Positions 35,101 to 48,473 of a DNA stretch of 64,000 nucleotides are shown here, one piece after another (the first letter of the stretch is position 1; every line of letters begins with the position of its first letter). Below the pieces are notes generated by a model. It had not been told where the DNA came from, made no database searches, and was given only the letters and a program-made list of their open reading frames with translations. Source of the stretch: Colletes latitarsis (Eukaryota; Arthropoda; Insecta; Hymenoptera; Colletidae); assembly GCF_051014445.1 (NCBI RefSeq), contig NC_135140.1, positions 12,331,501-12,395,500 on the forward strand, in the 5' to 3' direction. The translations under genes and the position numbers were made by a program.

Positions 35101-37278
35101 AAACATCCCCATAATAAGCAAATTACTCTACAGAAGTACGTATAGCTAAGAAATAACCGATTATTAGGTCTCTTAGCACAGGTAACGTAAATGAGAACTC
35201 TTCGAGTTCGAGGAGGGAGGAATACTCTAATTTAACTCTTTGCACTTCGCAGGAGGCAGAAAAATCAAATCCCCGAACTTCAATAGCAAGTTCATTAGCA
35301 TGCTAAAGTTTATTAAACTATTTTGATATACTTTAATTCTGAAAGTAGCGTAACTCTTGAACTATTAGATTCAGATTATAAGTACCCTACTAACGCACTA
35401 CTACGCACTATAGTGCAATTAAAATTAGGAATTTCCAGTCATAAAAAAGTGTATTTGTATTTTTTAAATGCATCGATGCAATCGCGTACATAAAAAAAGT
35501 GTAAGTCAAATCAATGTTATTGCGTAGAGTTCATGAAAAGCGTGCGGTTAGCAAAGTATTAACAGGAGGCACAGTGAGTGGAACGTTAATCTAGTTAACG
35601 TGAAAAGTTTAAAAATTGTTTATTAGGAAACAGAGAGAAAAAAGAGGTTACATTTGAATTTCAAGATCAACGCAAATTCTCAAACAAGTCATTACAAAAT
35701 CGGACGCGTAAAATCTATTTTACTTTATTTTTTTTTTTTTGCACTGTTATTTTCATTTACAGGTTCAGCAACAATTGCTACAACTTCGAGAACTCTGCTA
35801 CCATCAAGACCGAGTTCGTGAAAATCGAATGTTCGCGCGACAACGAAGTAATATACAAGGACTATCACGCGTTCCTGCCTCGTTTCCGCTCGGTGGAACA
35901 GAAATATGAGAAAACGAGGACTGCCGGCTCCAAGTCCGATCACCTCAGTTTGCTGATAGTCGGCCTCGACTCGGTTTCAAGACTAAACTTTCATAGAATG
36001 ATGCCGAGAACGGTTCAAGCGTTGCAGGATCTCGAAGCAGTGGAGATGCTGGGCTACACGAAAGTGGCCGACAACACGTATCCAAATTTGGTGCCCGTTT
36101 TGAGCGGTTTGACCGATGACGAGCTGCACGACTTGTGTTGGCAAACCAAGGACAAAACGTTCGACGAATGTCCGTTCATCTGGAAGAACTACAGCGCGGC
36201 TGGTTACCGTACGGTTTTCGGTGAGGACGCGTGCGCCATGACGACATTCAATTATTTGAAACCTGGCTTTCGCGAACCGCCGACGGACTATTATTTGAGA
36301 CCGTTTTGCATCGCCTCGGAGAAAGATATCGGCAACACGCACAAGCTGAACGCGAACCTCTGCGTGGGAAATAGAAAAACGTTTGACAATTTGTTGGACT
36401 ACACGCGAAAGACGGCCTCGCAATTCGCCGATGACCCATACTTCGCTTTGTTCTGGCAATCCAGTTTGACCCACGATTTCTTCAACTATCCGCAGTTAGG
36501 CGACGAGTCCTACTACAACTTCATCGCTCACTTGTCCAGCCAACAGCTACTGAACCACACGGCGCTGGTGGTGATGAGCGATCACGGTATGAGATGGGGC
36601 AGCTTCCGCGAAACGTACCAAGGCAGGATGGAGGATAGTCTTCCGTTTGTGTTCATGGTGTTGCCAGCCTGGTGGAGGGACAAGTACCAAGTGGCCTGGG
36701 CCAACCTACGAAAAAATACACGCAGCTTAACGACGGCTTTCGACTTACACGAGACCCTGTTGGACCTGTTGGAGTCGAAACATCTGGAAGAAGGAAATGT
36801 AAAAAGTCGATTGAAGCTGTTGTCGAACGACAAAACCTTACCTCGCGGGATCAGCTGGTTCCTGCCGATTCCTGACTATCGGACATGCGCAATGGCGGGC
36901 ATAGCCAGTCACTGGTGCATGTGTCACAATAGCCACGACGTTCCTTTGAATGACGAGCATCTACGGGACAAAGCTGTTTTTCTTGTCGCTGAACTGAATG
37001 GAATGTTGAAGAAGTTCGTGCAATGTGCGATTCTGAAACTGAAGGAGATTAGAGCCGCGAAAGCGTGGCAGAACAAAAGCGACAATTCCGATCTCGTGGA
37101 CTATACGATTACCATTCAAACGGAACCCGGCAACGCGATATTCGAAGGTACGGTACGGTACAGGGAAAAAGATAAGATTAAAAAATTGGTGGGGTCAGTT
37201 AGTAGATTAAATGCGTACGGGAAACAAAGCGCTTGCGTTGACGAGTTCAACATGAGGTTATATTGCTACTGCCTGTAA
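29114..37278 (+). CDS. DUF229 (sulfatase-like fold) type II membrane protein
   Basis: Exons 29114-29140, 31929-32142, 34435-34736 and 35763-37278, about 685 residues. A short cytoplasmic N-terminus (MRDSRSQNQ then AEFRGESEVLDDD) leads to one membrane helix (WLIGLLIFLLMYLIIANTY) and a large extracytoplasmic domain. The DUF229 domain has INCCWR, FLPRF, LLIVGLDSVSRLNFHRMMPR, the TYPNLVPVL and GEDACAMTTFNYL motifs, and a late VVMSDHGMRWG that matches the metal site of alkaline-phosphatase/sulfatase-like folds. Biochemical function of the family is not established. The 9-codon first exon was chosen because ATG, phase and a CAG|GTAAGA donor all fit. The junction 34736/35763 is one base out of phase, so an indel, micro-exon or unusual splice must be involved. 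Intron 1 is 2.8 kb and carries several repeats. Confidence 0.86.
29694..29854. mobile_element. pogo-like MITE with TA target duplication
   Basis: The left end CAGTTAATCCCCCTACAAC and the complement of the right end, CAGTAAACCCCCATATAACA, are imperfect terminal inverted repeats. TA dinucleotides flank both (29692-93 and 29855-56). The CAGT(T/A)(A/G)ACCC type of end is characteristic of pogo/Tigger elements. The element is 161 bp and non-coding, and contains an internal CCGTGTAACACGG-type palindrome. It lies in intron 1 of the DUF229 gene. Confidence 0.65.
30531..31425 (+). mobile_element. TIR element (CAGGGTGTTTGGCC family), copy 2, one-ended with internal duplication
   Basis: Begins CAGGGTGTTTGGCCACCCC after a TA, like the ends at 1448 and 33093, but no matching right terminus was found. 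The block TTTTTCTC.AA..nnGTAGGATTTCGGGGGTATG occurs at about 30681 and again at about 31203. The following AGAAAAGTTGTCTAATACTTTTT-like segment is also present twice (about 30885 and 31395). Between them lies half of the CCAATCCGTTCAGAAGTTAT block known from the fold-back element. Confidence 0.75.
33093..33507. mobile_element. TIR element (CAGGGTGTTCGGCC family), complete copy 3 with nested hairpin
   Basis: About 415 bp, ends CAGAATGTTCGGTCAT and ATGACCGAACA-type complement (GGTGACCGAACAACCTG). The ~85-110 bp inverted arms contain GGGAGATTCTAGAG, AAGACGAAAATCAAGAATACC and TTAACGTTTAAAGTTCC-like blocks as in copy 1. The centre is replaced by a different palindrome (33244-33356). Confidence 0.85.
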
Positions 37279-39371
37279 GATTCATCCTTATTTTATGCAC
37301 GGTTACCTTTTCACGATTCACCTCCCTCTTCCCTGATTCTTTCCGCTCAGGTCTAGCAGAAAAGAAGATTAATGATCATGCAAGAAAAATCTACTTTTCG
37401 TATCTTTCATTTTACCTTTTTAACAGACGATACCAAAGCTTTTTTGGCATTTTTCCGATTGAAACAAGTCCAAATATCACATAAATTATCTCGAAAATAA
37501 CACATTTTCGACAAAAATGTTAATACAGCAGTATTAAATTAACACAACAGTTTCTTAGTTTCAAGAGGAAAATATGTATGGTTTATTCATTTTTTATTTG
37601 TTCAACAGAATAAAAAGAATAAAATTTTGTATGTTATACGATTATTTTTTTTTTTATCATAACTGCATCTTTTTGAAGCGTCGAATATATCCATCTCGGT
37701 AAGAATAATTATTATTATAACGTTCTTGCTTTGATCCTCGATCAGCCGATGCCGCGTCATTTTTTACCCGTACGCAAGCTTTCACTGTTTGGGCATATAT
37801 GTATATGTATATACGTTCTTCGAGACGAAAGGGTTAATTAAACTTTGTAAACAATGTACGATGTTCAATTTGTTAAGCGTCTTACCAGCAACTTTGGACT
37901 GGGTCCAATAATTGTACGAATAATGCATAAAATTTGAAAGAAACGTCGGCTAAGTTACTCGCCAATTTGCAAGTACAATGGCTTCCAGACTTCTCACATT
38001 CGATAAGTCTATATATTTAATCTTCTTGCTGTGATAAGGAAGTAATGTCAATACTAATTGGATTTTTTTATTTTCTTTGCGGCTTCAAAGAATCGATTGT
38101 CTAAGAGCTTTTTACTATTAACATACGCAAATTTGTGTACAATTTCAGACAATATTTATCTTAAAAAAAAAAATATAAATTTTGTTTAGTATGTTCGTAC
38201 GTTGATGCTTTCTTCTTATACTTCACGACGATAAAGTAAAAATAATATTTATTTAATATTATTATGAGAAACATAATGTAGAATCATTTTGTTTCTCGAG
38301 ATCTAATTATTTCCATCTAATATCCGATAAAGTGAATTAATTGGGTAAAAAAGAATTTGGAGTTAAAAGTACACGATCGTTAACATTAACTATGAATGAA
38401 TAATAAGTTTTATTTAATATAAACGACCATTTGCTCGAAATAAAATTGAGCACAACATAATTCGGGCATAGGAATATTATTCTGTATCAATTTCTAATAA
38501 ATTCGGGATACTTATGAAAATTAAATACTGAAACAATGCAAATTGACAGATTTGACAGATGTAAATAGAATAGGAGATTAATAAAAGTATATAAATTATT
38601 ATATAAATTTTCTAAGGCCTCGTGTGAATGAGCGAGTAATAAAAGAGTTACTACGCGAGGGATAACAAACTGTCACAATAACAAATTGTATTACATTTGA
38701 CGAAAGAATTGTGCTTTAATTCTTGTAAACAGAGTATATTCAGAAATATCAGAAAAACCTATGCAAAACAAGAAAATATGTATAATTTAATGCAAAAATT
38801 TTGTAATAAAAATGTCAGTTGCAAGTTAAGTAATTGAATGGTACTTATTTGTTATTAACAATGGAGGGTATCATAAATTTTATTGTGTATAGTGTCAATA
38901 AAAAAAGTTGTGACACGATACTTTACTTGGTAGTTTGTATTTGGATAGGGAATCCATAATTTAAAAACATGATCATTGGGTTTCTTTCTCCACTGTTTGA
39001 ATGCAAAACTTCTGCTTGTAAAAGTCATTCATGCATCACTCACGCTTATTAAACATAAAATAACTTACTTTGTTAAATAAAGTATTCAAACATTTCTGAC
39101 ATCCATCTAAGTAATTGGCGATAACATACTTGACCAGTCTCTTATAATCAAACAGGAAGTATGTGTACATGTAATGGTTACTACATCATGCTACATATAT
39201 TCCATTTAACTGACCTAACACCTGGCTACCAAGCTCGTTGGTACCCATGATATTTCAAGGAAGCAAAAACACAACTTGGTATAGAAACACGCTCAAAGTC
39301 ATCGACGCATGCACTTCAATTATACGCACATTTTATAGTGTCACTTTGTATATACATTGCACTTAAAGTTC
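37279..39371. other. Convergent 3' region between DUF229 and DNAJB11
   Basis: About 2.1 kb between the stop codons of two convergent genes, presumably both 3' UTRs plus spacer. AT-rich; no further gene, repeat copy or RNA gene was recognised. Confidence 0.5.
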
Positions 39372-40944
39372 CTAGATTCTCCTTATTCCGTTATAAATTC
39401 GATTTATCGAATCCTGTTGTAATAGGTTTTTTATTTCTGAAATAGATCAATAGACAATCGATTAGTAGACTACACACCGTCGTGGCGTAAAGAATTGTGT
39501 ATTGTAGCTACTTACCTTCTTTTTGCGTATTCGTAAATTCTGTATCAGGGAATGCAACGTTAAACGTGATATGTAGAGTACCATGGAGATTATTATTATC
39601 ATAGTTAGGCATTCCTTCTCCTTTCTTTCGAATACGAGTTCCCGGTTTTGTGATTTTGTCCCTCTGAATATTTACTTTGTGGCCATCTAAATGTTCTATG
39701 TCCATTTTAAAGCCTATCAGGGCATCCTGCATAGATATAGTAACATTTGTATAGAGGTCGTCACCAATTCTTTCGAAAATTGGATGCGGCTGCGTTCGTA
39801 TTTTCAAAATTAGATCTCCGGGATCTCCATCCAAATGCGGTTCACCTTCTGCTATAAATTTTGTTTCTTGCCCATCTACCATACCAGCCTCCACTTCAAC
39901 CTCTAATACCCGTTCTTCAGTAACGAATTCAACATTTGCACACACTGAACACACAGATTGGTGCATCATTTGAAATCTTCCATTTCCTAAATTGCGAGTA
40001 ACCAATTCTTGTCTACAATTACATTTCCTTGTTCCTTTAGCTGGTTTCATGACTGGTTTATTTCTTGTGATCTGAAAAACAAACACATGACATTCAAATG
40101 TGTGTTATTAATTCAATGAAACACGAAATCTCACCTCTATGAAATTTCCACTGTATAATTCTTCTAAGGTGACCATTAAATCCATTATAATATTCGAGCC
40201 TTTGGGTGTTTCATGCTGTTGTTGAGACTCTCCACCAAAATGAAAACTAAAATCTCCAAAGAAACTGGCAAACGGATCTGCATTATTCATCATGCCGTCT
40301 CTTTTAAGACATTCTTCTCCGCATCTATCATACATTTCTCTTTTCTCATTATCTGAAAGAACTTCGTAAGCTGCACCTAAATCTTGGAATTTTTGTGAAG
40401 CACTTGGGTCATCTTTATTTTTATCAGGATGTAGTTCCTTTGCCAGTTTTCTATATGCTTTTTTTATTGCATGCTGGCTCGCTGTTGGTGGTATGCCTAG
40501 GATGGCATAAAAGTCCCTTCTGCAAGGACATTGTATGTGTTGTTTATTCTTAACTACAAATTACAAACAATCCAAATTGAAGATATAAAAGTTTCAACGA
40601 TTCAAACAGTATACTATTTATTGTTTGCAATATACGTTATCGCGACAAAACGTTCTTTAAATAATAAAGAAAAGAAGGAAAGATAAAATGTACTTAATGA
40701 AAACGTTTACAAAACTGATTATTTTTTCACAAAATTCATTACACGTAATTCATCGTACTGATAACTTCGAGCACAACTTACAGAACAGGAGGTTATAAAG
40801 TTATTGTAAAATAAACCTATTTCCGCAGTATACGATAAACAGATTATGAAAAAATGAGTTTTCTTTTACTTACCCTGCCACAGTTAGTAAAACATACACT
40901 GTTAAATTTATGAACAAAGACAAAATTAATTTTATCGCTGCCAT
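39372..40944 (-). CDS. DNAJB11: DNAJB11 / ERdj3 (ER-lumenal Hsp40 co-chaperone)
   Basis: Four minus-strand exons (40944-40874, 40519-40135, 40071-39516, 39436-39372) join in phase to 358 residues, the same length as human DNAJB11. A signal peptide (MAAIKLILSLFINLTVYVLL) is followed by a J domain (RDFYAILGIPPTAS, with ELHPDKNKD holding the HPD motif) that stimulates BiP. A Gly/Phe-poor linker leads to the substrate-binding region. The ERdj3-type cysteines are in KCNCRQEL and VCSVCANVEF. The protein ends QQDSINRIYNGIRRI; the tiny last exon was found by matching the family's YNG terminus. Another in-frame ATG eight codons upstream (40968) is possible. Drosophila shriveled is the orthologue. It shares a 0.9 kb divergent intergenic region with ALS2. 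Confidence 0.97.
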
Positions 40945-41907
40945 TCTAGCAGACGGTACAACAAACATTGGTGCTTAAATCGTGGGTGCTGCTGATTGGT
41001 GCAACGAATTCAATTGAAACGGTTTTAATCGACGAAAAACGATCATTTAGGCGCATTCGTATGCAACTCCTACGACATTACGATTCGTCGTTGATAAATA
41101 TGGCGGTAAAAAAAGTGAAATATGCATTATTTGACTAACGAGATCACGTACTTCAAAACAAAAGGGTAAATTTACTTTACAAAATCCATATAAATTAATC
41201 TTAAGACAAAAATATGTTTCGTTACTTTTTTACTCAAAAAATAACAGAAACTTTTCTGGAAACCAGATAAATTACGACACAAAATTTCTTGTAAAGTACC
41301 TTTAAGTCGAATCGACAATAGCTTCTTGTCGCTGTATTTGACTTGTGATTAAAAGTACAAACACGTTTACTTGTGTACTGTGCTCCGCTGACTTGAAGTA
41401 CCGCGGGACGATACAGGGGCAAGAGGAGTCGGACCGTCCATTCATCTATCTCGCTCCCTTGCTCTCAGGCAGTCCACATGTGTGTGTAACTGCCGCGACG
41501 AATAGCGAACTAGGGTTCTATGGTCGTGGAAATACGTGTATCCCCTCTACTTTTCTCGCATTCCTACCATGGGACTTCAAATGTCAAGTCAGTGGAGTAC
41601 AGTATGCATATAGTTTGGCCAAAAAAAAAAAACATGACAGCTGATACGGGCAATAGCATCGAAGAGGAGATATGTATTAATCATTAGTTCATGATAGTGT
41701 TGACGAACAAGCAGTTAGGACTGTAATAAGGAAATTATTTGTTTCATCATGTCAGTATGTAAATTCCCTCGAGTATTTTTACAAGAAAGATCATTGAACG
41801 AAATTCAATTGCAAATCACATGACGAAAGTGTTATCAGCTAAAACCACTTTCTCATAAAATATCTGTAGGTTATGCGAACTAATTTATCTAACATATATC
41901 TTACAAA
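40945..41907. promoter_or_regulatory. Divergent DNAJB11 / ALS2 intergenic region
   Basis: About 0.96 kb separates the two start codons, so both promoters must lie here or overlap. It is more GC-rich between 41390 and 41600. An ATGGCGGTAA motif is at 41100, reminiscent of YY1-like AAnATGGCGG elements. No TATA box can be assigned with confidence. Confidence 0.5.
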
Positions 41908-44900
41908 ATGGAGAGACATATGCATTTATGGAGGGGTGTTGATAAATTGTCATACACCTTTGGTGACAAACCCAATGGCATTATTTGCAAATTGGTTACC
42001 ATTAATGATCATATTTTCGTAGCAACTACCTCTAATAATTTATATCATGGAGAGGTATTGTTTCTAGAGGATAGTCCTTTGTCGTTAGTTTTCAAAAGAG
42101 CTCAATTCGATGTGGTCGACATAGCATCCAATTCGGAGCATTTATTTATTGTAGATAATAATGGACATGTTTTGAAAATAAATCCTCAGGATATGAGTGT
42201 AGTAGATACAATTATTCTAAAAGAGGAAATTAAATATTGTAATCATGGGTAGGTTTATAATTACTGCATTTATATTAATGTTCAATTCTGGTACAGTCAT
42301 ACTCTGATTTATGTTTTCTCAACTTACATAGACATTTGTTCACACAATCAAATTTGTGTTCACGTGTTTCATTTTATATATTTTGTAACTATAAATGTAA
42401 TTATACACTAAACTTTACCTTCCAAGTTTCTTTTACTAAAAAATGAAAACTTCATCTTGTAATATTATCTTATATTCTTTTTTGACTTATACTTTTGGCT
42501 ATAAATTTTTATTCATTATATCAAGTTGTATGTTTACAGATATAAACAGGAGAGCGAAATTCTTAAAGTAAAATCTGTAGATGCTAACGATCATGCAATG
42601 CTATTTGTGACAGAAAATGGACAGCTTTGGGCCAGTGGAAATCAATCACAAATAGATATCAATAGTTTAGAGCCTAAGAAAGTTAAATTTTTTGAAGGCA
42701 GAACTGTGTTTGCTGTTGCATGTGGTTCTAATTTTAATGTAGTTGTCGTAAGAAAAGCAACAAAGAATATAAATGATGATACTGATAGCGAAAAAGAGTT
42801 AGAGGAAGAAGTCTTTGTTAATTCGTGTCCTCAATGTCTCAATGCAATATTAGTACATCCTACAAGTTTAACATCATCAGATACATGCCCAACAGGACTT
42901 CATATACAGCAATTCAGTGAAGATCATTCGACCACTTCCATTAGTTCTTTATCAATTAGTAGTAAAGAGCACGATGTTTCACCTGCAAATGTTGTTAAGC
43001 AAGAGCAAGCTTCTAAGATAAGTGGAAACGAAGAAGAGTGTACTAATCCTACAGATACTGATAAAGAGGAAAAGAAAAATGTTATTTTTCTAAATACAGA
43101 AGCTGCAAAACAGTTTGTAACTAGGCAATTATCGTGGGTCTCATCTTATGGAAGTGTTAAGGAAGATGAGGAGGTGTCCTTGGAAAATGTTGAGAAACCA
43201 ACTCAACTGATCAAGCAAAATGTATCCAATGTAGCTAATTTGGTGTATAAGAGAGTGAAAAATGTGGGGGATAAAGTTGTTACATTATCAAGACATATAA
43301 GCGGAAGCTCAGATATTAATGATTTCAAAGACGATAATAGCGAACATTTGGATGAACAAGGGGAAGAATGGTTGAAACCTACTGCCACTAGTTTGGCATT
43401 GAGTTTACGTTGCGAGGAATTTCCATGGTCGTCGAGTACTGGCTCTTCCGAGCACGAATTATCTCAGCAAGGTTTAAATGAAAGAATCAATGTATTAACG
43501 CGAACTGGCAGCAGTATCTTATCTACCGAACTATGGACATGGGGTGACATCCAATATGGGCAGTTAGGAACAGGAGATATTATTGTACGCTCACGACCTA
43601 CTCTGGTAGCAAAGCTCAGTAATACTGGACTTAGAAAAATATCTTGCGGTGCATTTCATATACTTGCCTTAACATTAGATGGAAGGGTCTTTACTTGGGG
43701 AAGAAATAATCATAAGCAGGTAACGTTGGAACCCAAGGCATATGAAAGTGCACCTCAATGGTTTACCACAAAATTGACTCAAAATGAGAGGGCTAAAGAT
43801 GTGGCAGCTGGTAGTTTTCATAGTTTAATCATGATGCATCATGGTCTATATTTTATTGGGAAGTCTAGGTAAATAATTGAGTTATAAAATTCAGTGTTAT
43901 TGTTTGGTTTCTTATTTATGCAATACGTAAATAAGAAATTAAACAATGATACTTACTGACAGAAACTGTTTATTATGGTTTTAGTAAAATTGGAGAAATG
44001 TACCATCTCGACATTGAAACAAGCAACGAATGCAGTTCGCAGCATATTTTTAGTTCTGGCGAGTACAGTTGTTGTTCTGTGATAAACGAAACCGAAATAA
44101 ACATTTCTGAAAATTTAGTAAGCGATCAAATATTCTTGGAAGAGATACTGATCGTTTATCAACATTTAATTAAACCATTCCAAAAAAAGGGTGGTGCTAT
44201 GCAAGAATCAAATGTTTACGAAACGTTATGTCAATATTATACAGAATTATTGAGTTTCAGTGTATTAAACGTCATTAGTTTATGGGACTATTTCAATCAC
44301 ATTGGCGAATCGTACGAAGTGACGGTTGTTGCTAACGTTGAGGAGTATATCACTGTGTATAAATATTATTTAAACGCAATATGCGATATCATTTCTCTGA
44401 GTGGATTTACGTATATTGCAAAAATAATTGAAGTGCCCCAAATTATCACGAATTTATTTACAAACAAATTAAAAAGTAATGAAACTAAGAAAGTTAATAA
44501 TGAATTTATTATTGCTATGGCATTGCAGCATCCGTTGCATAAGTTAGACAGGTAAATATTTGAAAATGTAAACCTTATATATCCGATTACTATTTCCTTG
44601 TTTATGGAATAACAAAAATTACGTATTTATATAGATATAAAAATATAATTTTGAATTTGATAAAGTGCAATGGTACAAGAATGGGCGTAGAACGATTGCA
44701 AGAAGCCCTGATAAAATGGGAACAGATATGCGACGTACAGGAGAAGCGACAGAAAGAGGCTGTAACTACCAAGTTATTTTGGGAAAGTTCTGGAAAATTA
44801 GGAGAATTGTTGAGATCTCCTAACAGAAGACTTATAAGAGAATCGCGAACGCATCCTATATCGATACTTCATTCTGGAAGGTTTTCTACTCATTGGTTTG

Positions 44901-47900
44901 TTTTGTTAACCGATATATTTATTCATGTTACTGGAACTTTCCATACAGTTCACCCACTTCAAACCTTATGGGTAGAGGTTTTACCAGATTCTGAAACAGT
45001 ACAAGTATGTTAAATAAAATCGTATATCGATTAAACCAGTACACGTCGATAAGCAGCTCGTAATATAATTTCTTATGCATTTATGTTTCAGAATGCTATG
45101 TCAATAATAGCGCCGGAAGATACGTTTGTATTGTACACTCCAACAGCTTCTGAGCGTAACGAATGGTTACATGCTTTACAAAATGCTATTAAAAGTAGCC
45201 TACAAAGAATTATTGGACACGTATCACCAATAGTACGTCTTAGCTCCTTTACTTTCACAAAGCACAGTGTTTTCAAAGATGCGAAGTATACCGGTTCGTA
45301 AGTCATTGATGACATTACTGTGTAATTCCAAATTTTCTATTGTGTTTCATGGTTTGCGATAATTATTAATTTCGTGGATAGAATAATGTGTTATGGAAAA
45401 ATAAATATATTAAAATATCTATGAGAGTGTATGCTTTCAAATTCAATTTTCTTATTAACAAAATTTTCAAATACTTTTTCTTTGGGAATTGTTTTTTTCC
45501 AATCATACTACGAATTACCTCGTGTGTATATAAGAAACATCATTTATGTTAGTTTGAATATATGTAGGACGATGGTTGAATGGTAAGCCACACGGTTCTG
45601 GAAAATTGGAATGGCCCGATGGTCGTATATATACAGGACAGTTCCACAAAGGTATTATTCATGGAAATGGTAAAATGGAAATTCCATCACAGGGAGTGTA
45701 CGAAGGACAATGGAAAGATGGCCAACAAAATGGATATGGAACAATGAAGTTAGTATTTTAATTGAACATAAAAATTTAAATTATTAAACTATACATATAT
45801 AGAATGGCATTAAACGTGAAATCTAATATATTTTAGATATAATAATGGAGACTTTTACGAGGGATATTTCAAAGATAGATTGCCGCATGGTCATGGTATT
45901 AAGAAAGAAGGTCATTTCATGGCATCTGTAGCATCTGTTTATATTGGGGAATGGGTAGCAGGTGTGAAACAAGGCTACGGAATTATGGACGATATTATGA
46001 CAGGTATAGTTACGTGATATCGTTCAGAGTAAATCGTACATATACATTTTTATCATAATACGATTAAAAACCTATTAAATTGAATAATATATTATCATAG
46101 GTGAAAAATATTTGGGATCTTGGAATAACGGCATGAAACATGGTTGTGGCTTAATTGTTACTTTAGATGGTATTTACTATGAAGGGGTTTTTATGCAAGA
46201 TGTTTTAACGGTAGATAATTAAACATTTTCCAAATTTTCGTAATAGAAATTAAAAAAAGAAATTAATGTATATATTGTGTTTAAATAAAGGGTCACGGTG
46301 TTATGGTGTTTGAGGATGGTACCCACTATGAGGGTGAATTTAAATCAGCTGGTATTTTTTACGGGAAAGGAACGTTAGTGTTTCCAAGCGGCGATCGATT
46401 AGAAGGTAATATGAATGGAGTATGGAACGAGGGAATAAAAGTTATTGCAACTCTACACATGAATAAAGCAGGTGAAAATGTACAATTTAATCCGAAGCCA
46501 ACGTAAGTAATTTATTGATTAAAAATTGTTTGCATATGTATTTACAAAAGAAGACTATTAATTTTGTTACTGTAACGTCTGTAGTCTCCCCTTATTAGAT
46601 AATTTCTTCTCATTTGGTACAGATCGTTTGGGAAGCTTTGTGTATCGCCGGATCAAAAATGGAAAGCCATATTTAGACAGTGTTATCAGCAACTTGGTGT
46701 GCCTGAACCAGGTTCAAAAAGTACTAATGCGAACGACAAGTTTCTAGAAACACAACGCGCATGGCAAAACGTTGCCAGCATAATAACAAAGTCTAGACAA
46801 AAGACATTACCACAAAAAAATCTTTCGAATACTTTAATCAACAAAGTAAAGGAGGACGAATTTATTGACGAGTTGGATAAAATTCCTTGTTATGGGAAAG
46901 AGAAACTCAATATTCGAAGTTATAACGAAATTCATAAATATTTAATGAAAGCTTTCGAAAACACGCATCATCCATTAGGCTGCTTTTTAACAGAAATTGT
47001 AGTTGTATACATAGGCACTTACGGCGGTGTTAGAGTTCATCCTTTGCTACTCAGTCACGCTGTGTCTGAACTTCATAGTATTATCTCAAGAATGTATGAA
47101 ATAGTTACTTTATTGTTTCCGGAATTACCGCGATGTGAGAAAGAGTATGTATTGGAAGCAGAAAATGAAGAAGAATGGTATGCTTAGATTTCGATTAATT
47201 ACTTGTTCATATCTATATCATTGTAATAATATGCTTCTTTAAAATCACTTTGTTAGCCAAGTTATAAGCGCTTCGGGGATACTCTACCCAATATTACTAC
47301 CTCGTGTATATTCGACGCTGTTTGTACTATATGCTTTATATAATAAGAAGGAAGACGATGCTTATTGGGAACGATTAATGAAATGGAACAAGCAACCCGA
47401 TATAACGTTAATGACTTTTCTGGGTATCGATCAGTAAGCAGTTTTGCTAATAAAAACAGAAATTGTTATGTTCGTATATAAACTAATTAGTGATGTTGTA
47501 GAAAATTCTGGAAAAACGCAAATTTAATTAATTTAAATGAAAATGGATTGCAGTACCAAAGCGAACCGTATTTTAACGATGCGATAGAGATGTTGCAACA
47601 GTTGAAAACCACGTTTTCTCCATTAGAGAAGTTGTTGGTGGTTAGAAATACGTTTGAACAAATGACGCAAGTAAGCCTTTATTATTTATTTTCTTATCTT
47701 CTTATTACATTACTACATCTTGTTTATATCAGATAGTTCAGAAACAATTGGGTTCAGCATACCTGTGGACAATGGACGAGCTATTTCCAGTTTTTTGTTT
47801 CGTTGTCGTACGCGCCAGCGTGTTACAACTAGGCAGCGAAATACATTTTATTGAAGACTTTATGGAACCTTATCTACAAAACGGAGAATATGGAATTATG

Positions 47901-48035
47901 TTCACCACTCTTAAGGTCAGATAATTACTTTTACTAAAAGAAAAGCTGTAAAAATCAAAAGATTGTACAGTATGTCTTTTTTTCTAGGCGTGTTACTATC
48001 AAATATTGCAGGAGAAAATTAACGTGGGCGATTAA
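41908..48035 (+). CDS. Als2: Alsin (ALS2): RCC1-like, DH/PH, MORN and VPS9 Rab5 exchange factor
   Basis: Fourteen exons, starting 41908-42248, 42540-43868, 43985-44551, 44635-45004, 45092-45293, 45568-45748, 45837-46003 and 46101-46210. They continue 46291-46502, 46623-47177, 47257-47433, 47502-47670, 47733-47915 and 47988-48035. All join in phase to 1536 residues. The N-terminus has RCC1-type strands (LWTWGDIQYGQLGTGD, VFTWGRNNHKQ). A DH-PH unit follows (LEEILIVYQHLIKPF, then HSGRFSTHWFVLLTDIFIHV). About eight MORN repeats come next (GSGKLEWPDGRIYTGQF, YEGQWKDGQQNGYGTM). The C-terminal VPS9 domain has DELFPVFCFVVVRASV. Alsin activates Rab5 on endosomes and influences Rac1; human loss causes juvenile motor neuron disease. 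Splice detail: exon 5 must end at ACCG|GTTCGT to keep the frame. AATAAA is at 48114. Confidence 0.97.
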
Positions 48036-48473
48036 AAGTTAATAGTATTGTATAGTTTGTAAATAAGTAAAACTATTATGAGTGGAGGAACAAATTCTAC
48101 TAGCTCTTATTCTAATAAATTTTAAAAACACGATAACATTCAGGATGTCACAAAAATGTACTTCGGAATATTTAATTAAAAGTAGTATAATTTACACATG
48201 TTAATATCTGTTAAAGTATATAATCGTTATTATCAAATTTATTGTGTTTGCCTACAATTTTCTTTCTTGTTTGGATTTAAAGCTACGTTCTCTCACTCTC
48301 GCTCGCACGCTCGCTATATCTTTATTCTATCCGTTACAATATATCAAATATACATATATACATATGCTCATTTGTAAAAATAATAAAAAAAATTTCGCCT
48401 TTTTCAATAGTGAAAACATGATCAGGGGGTCGTAGGACGTGTAAATTTTTCATTCGTATGAACTTTGCTTATA

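Noticed and set aside
35983..36474. 163-codon minus-strand open frame
   Set aside because: It is antisense to the conserved DUF229 exon and has no domain features; the sense strand explains the open frame.
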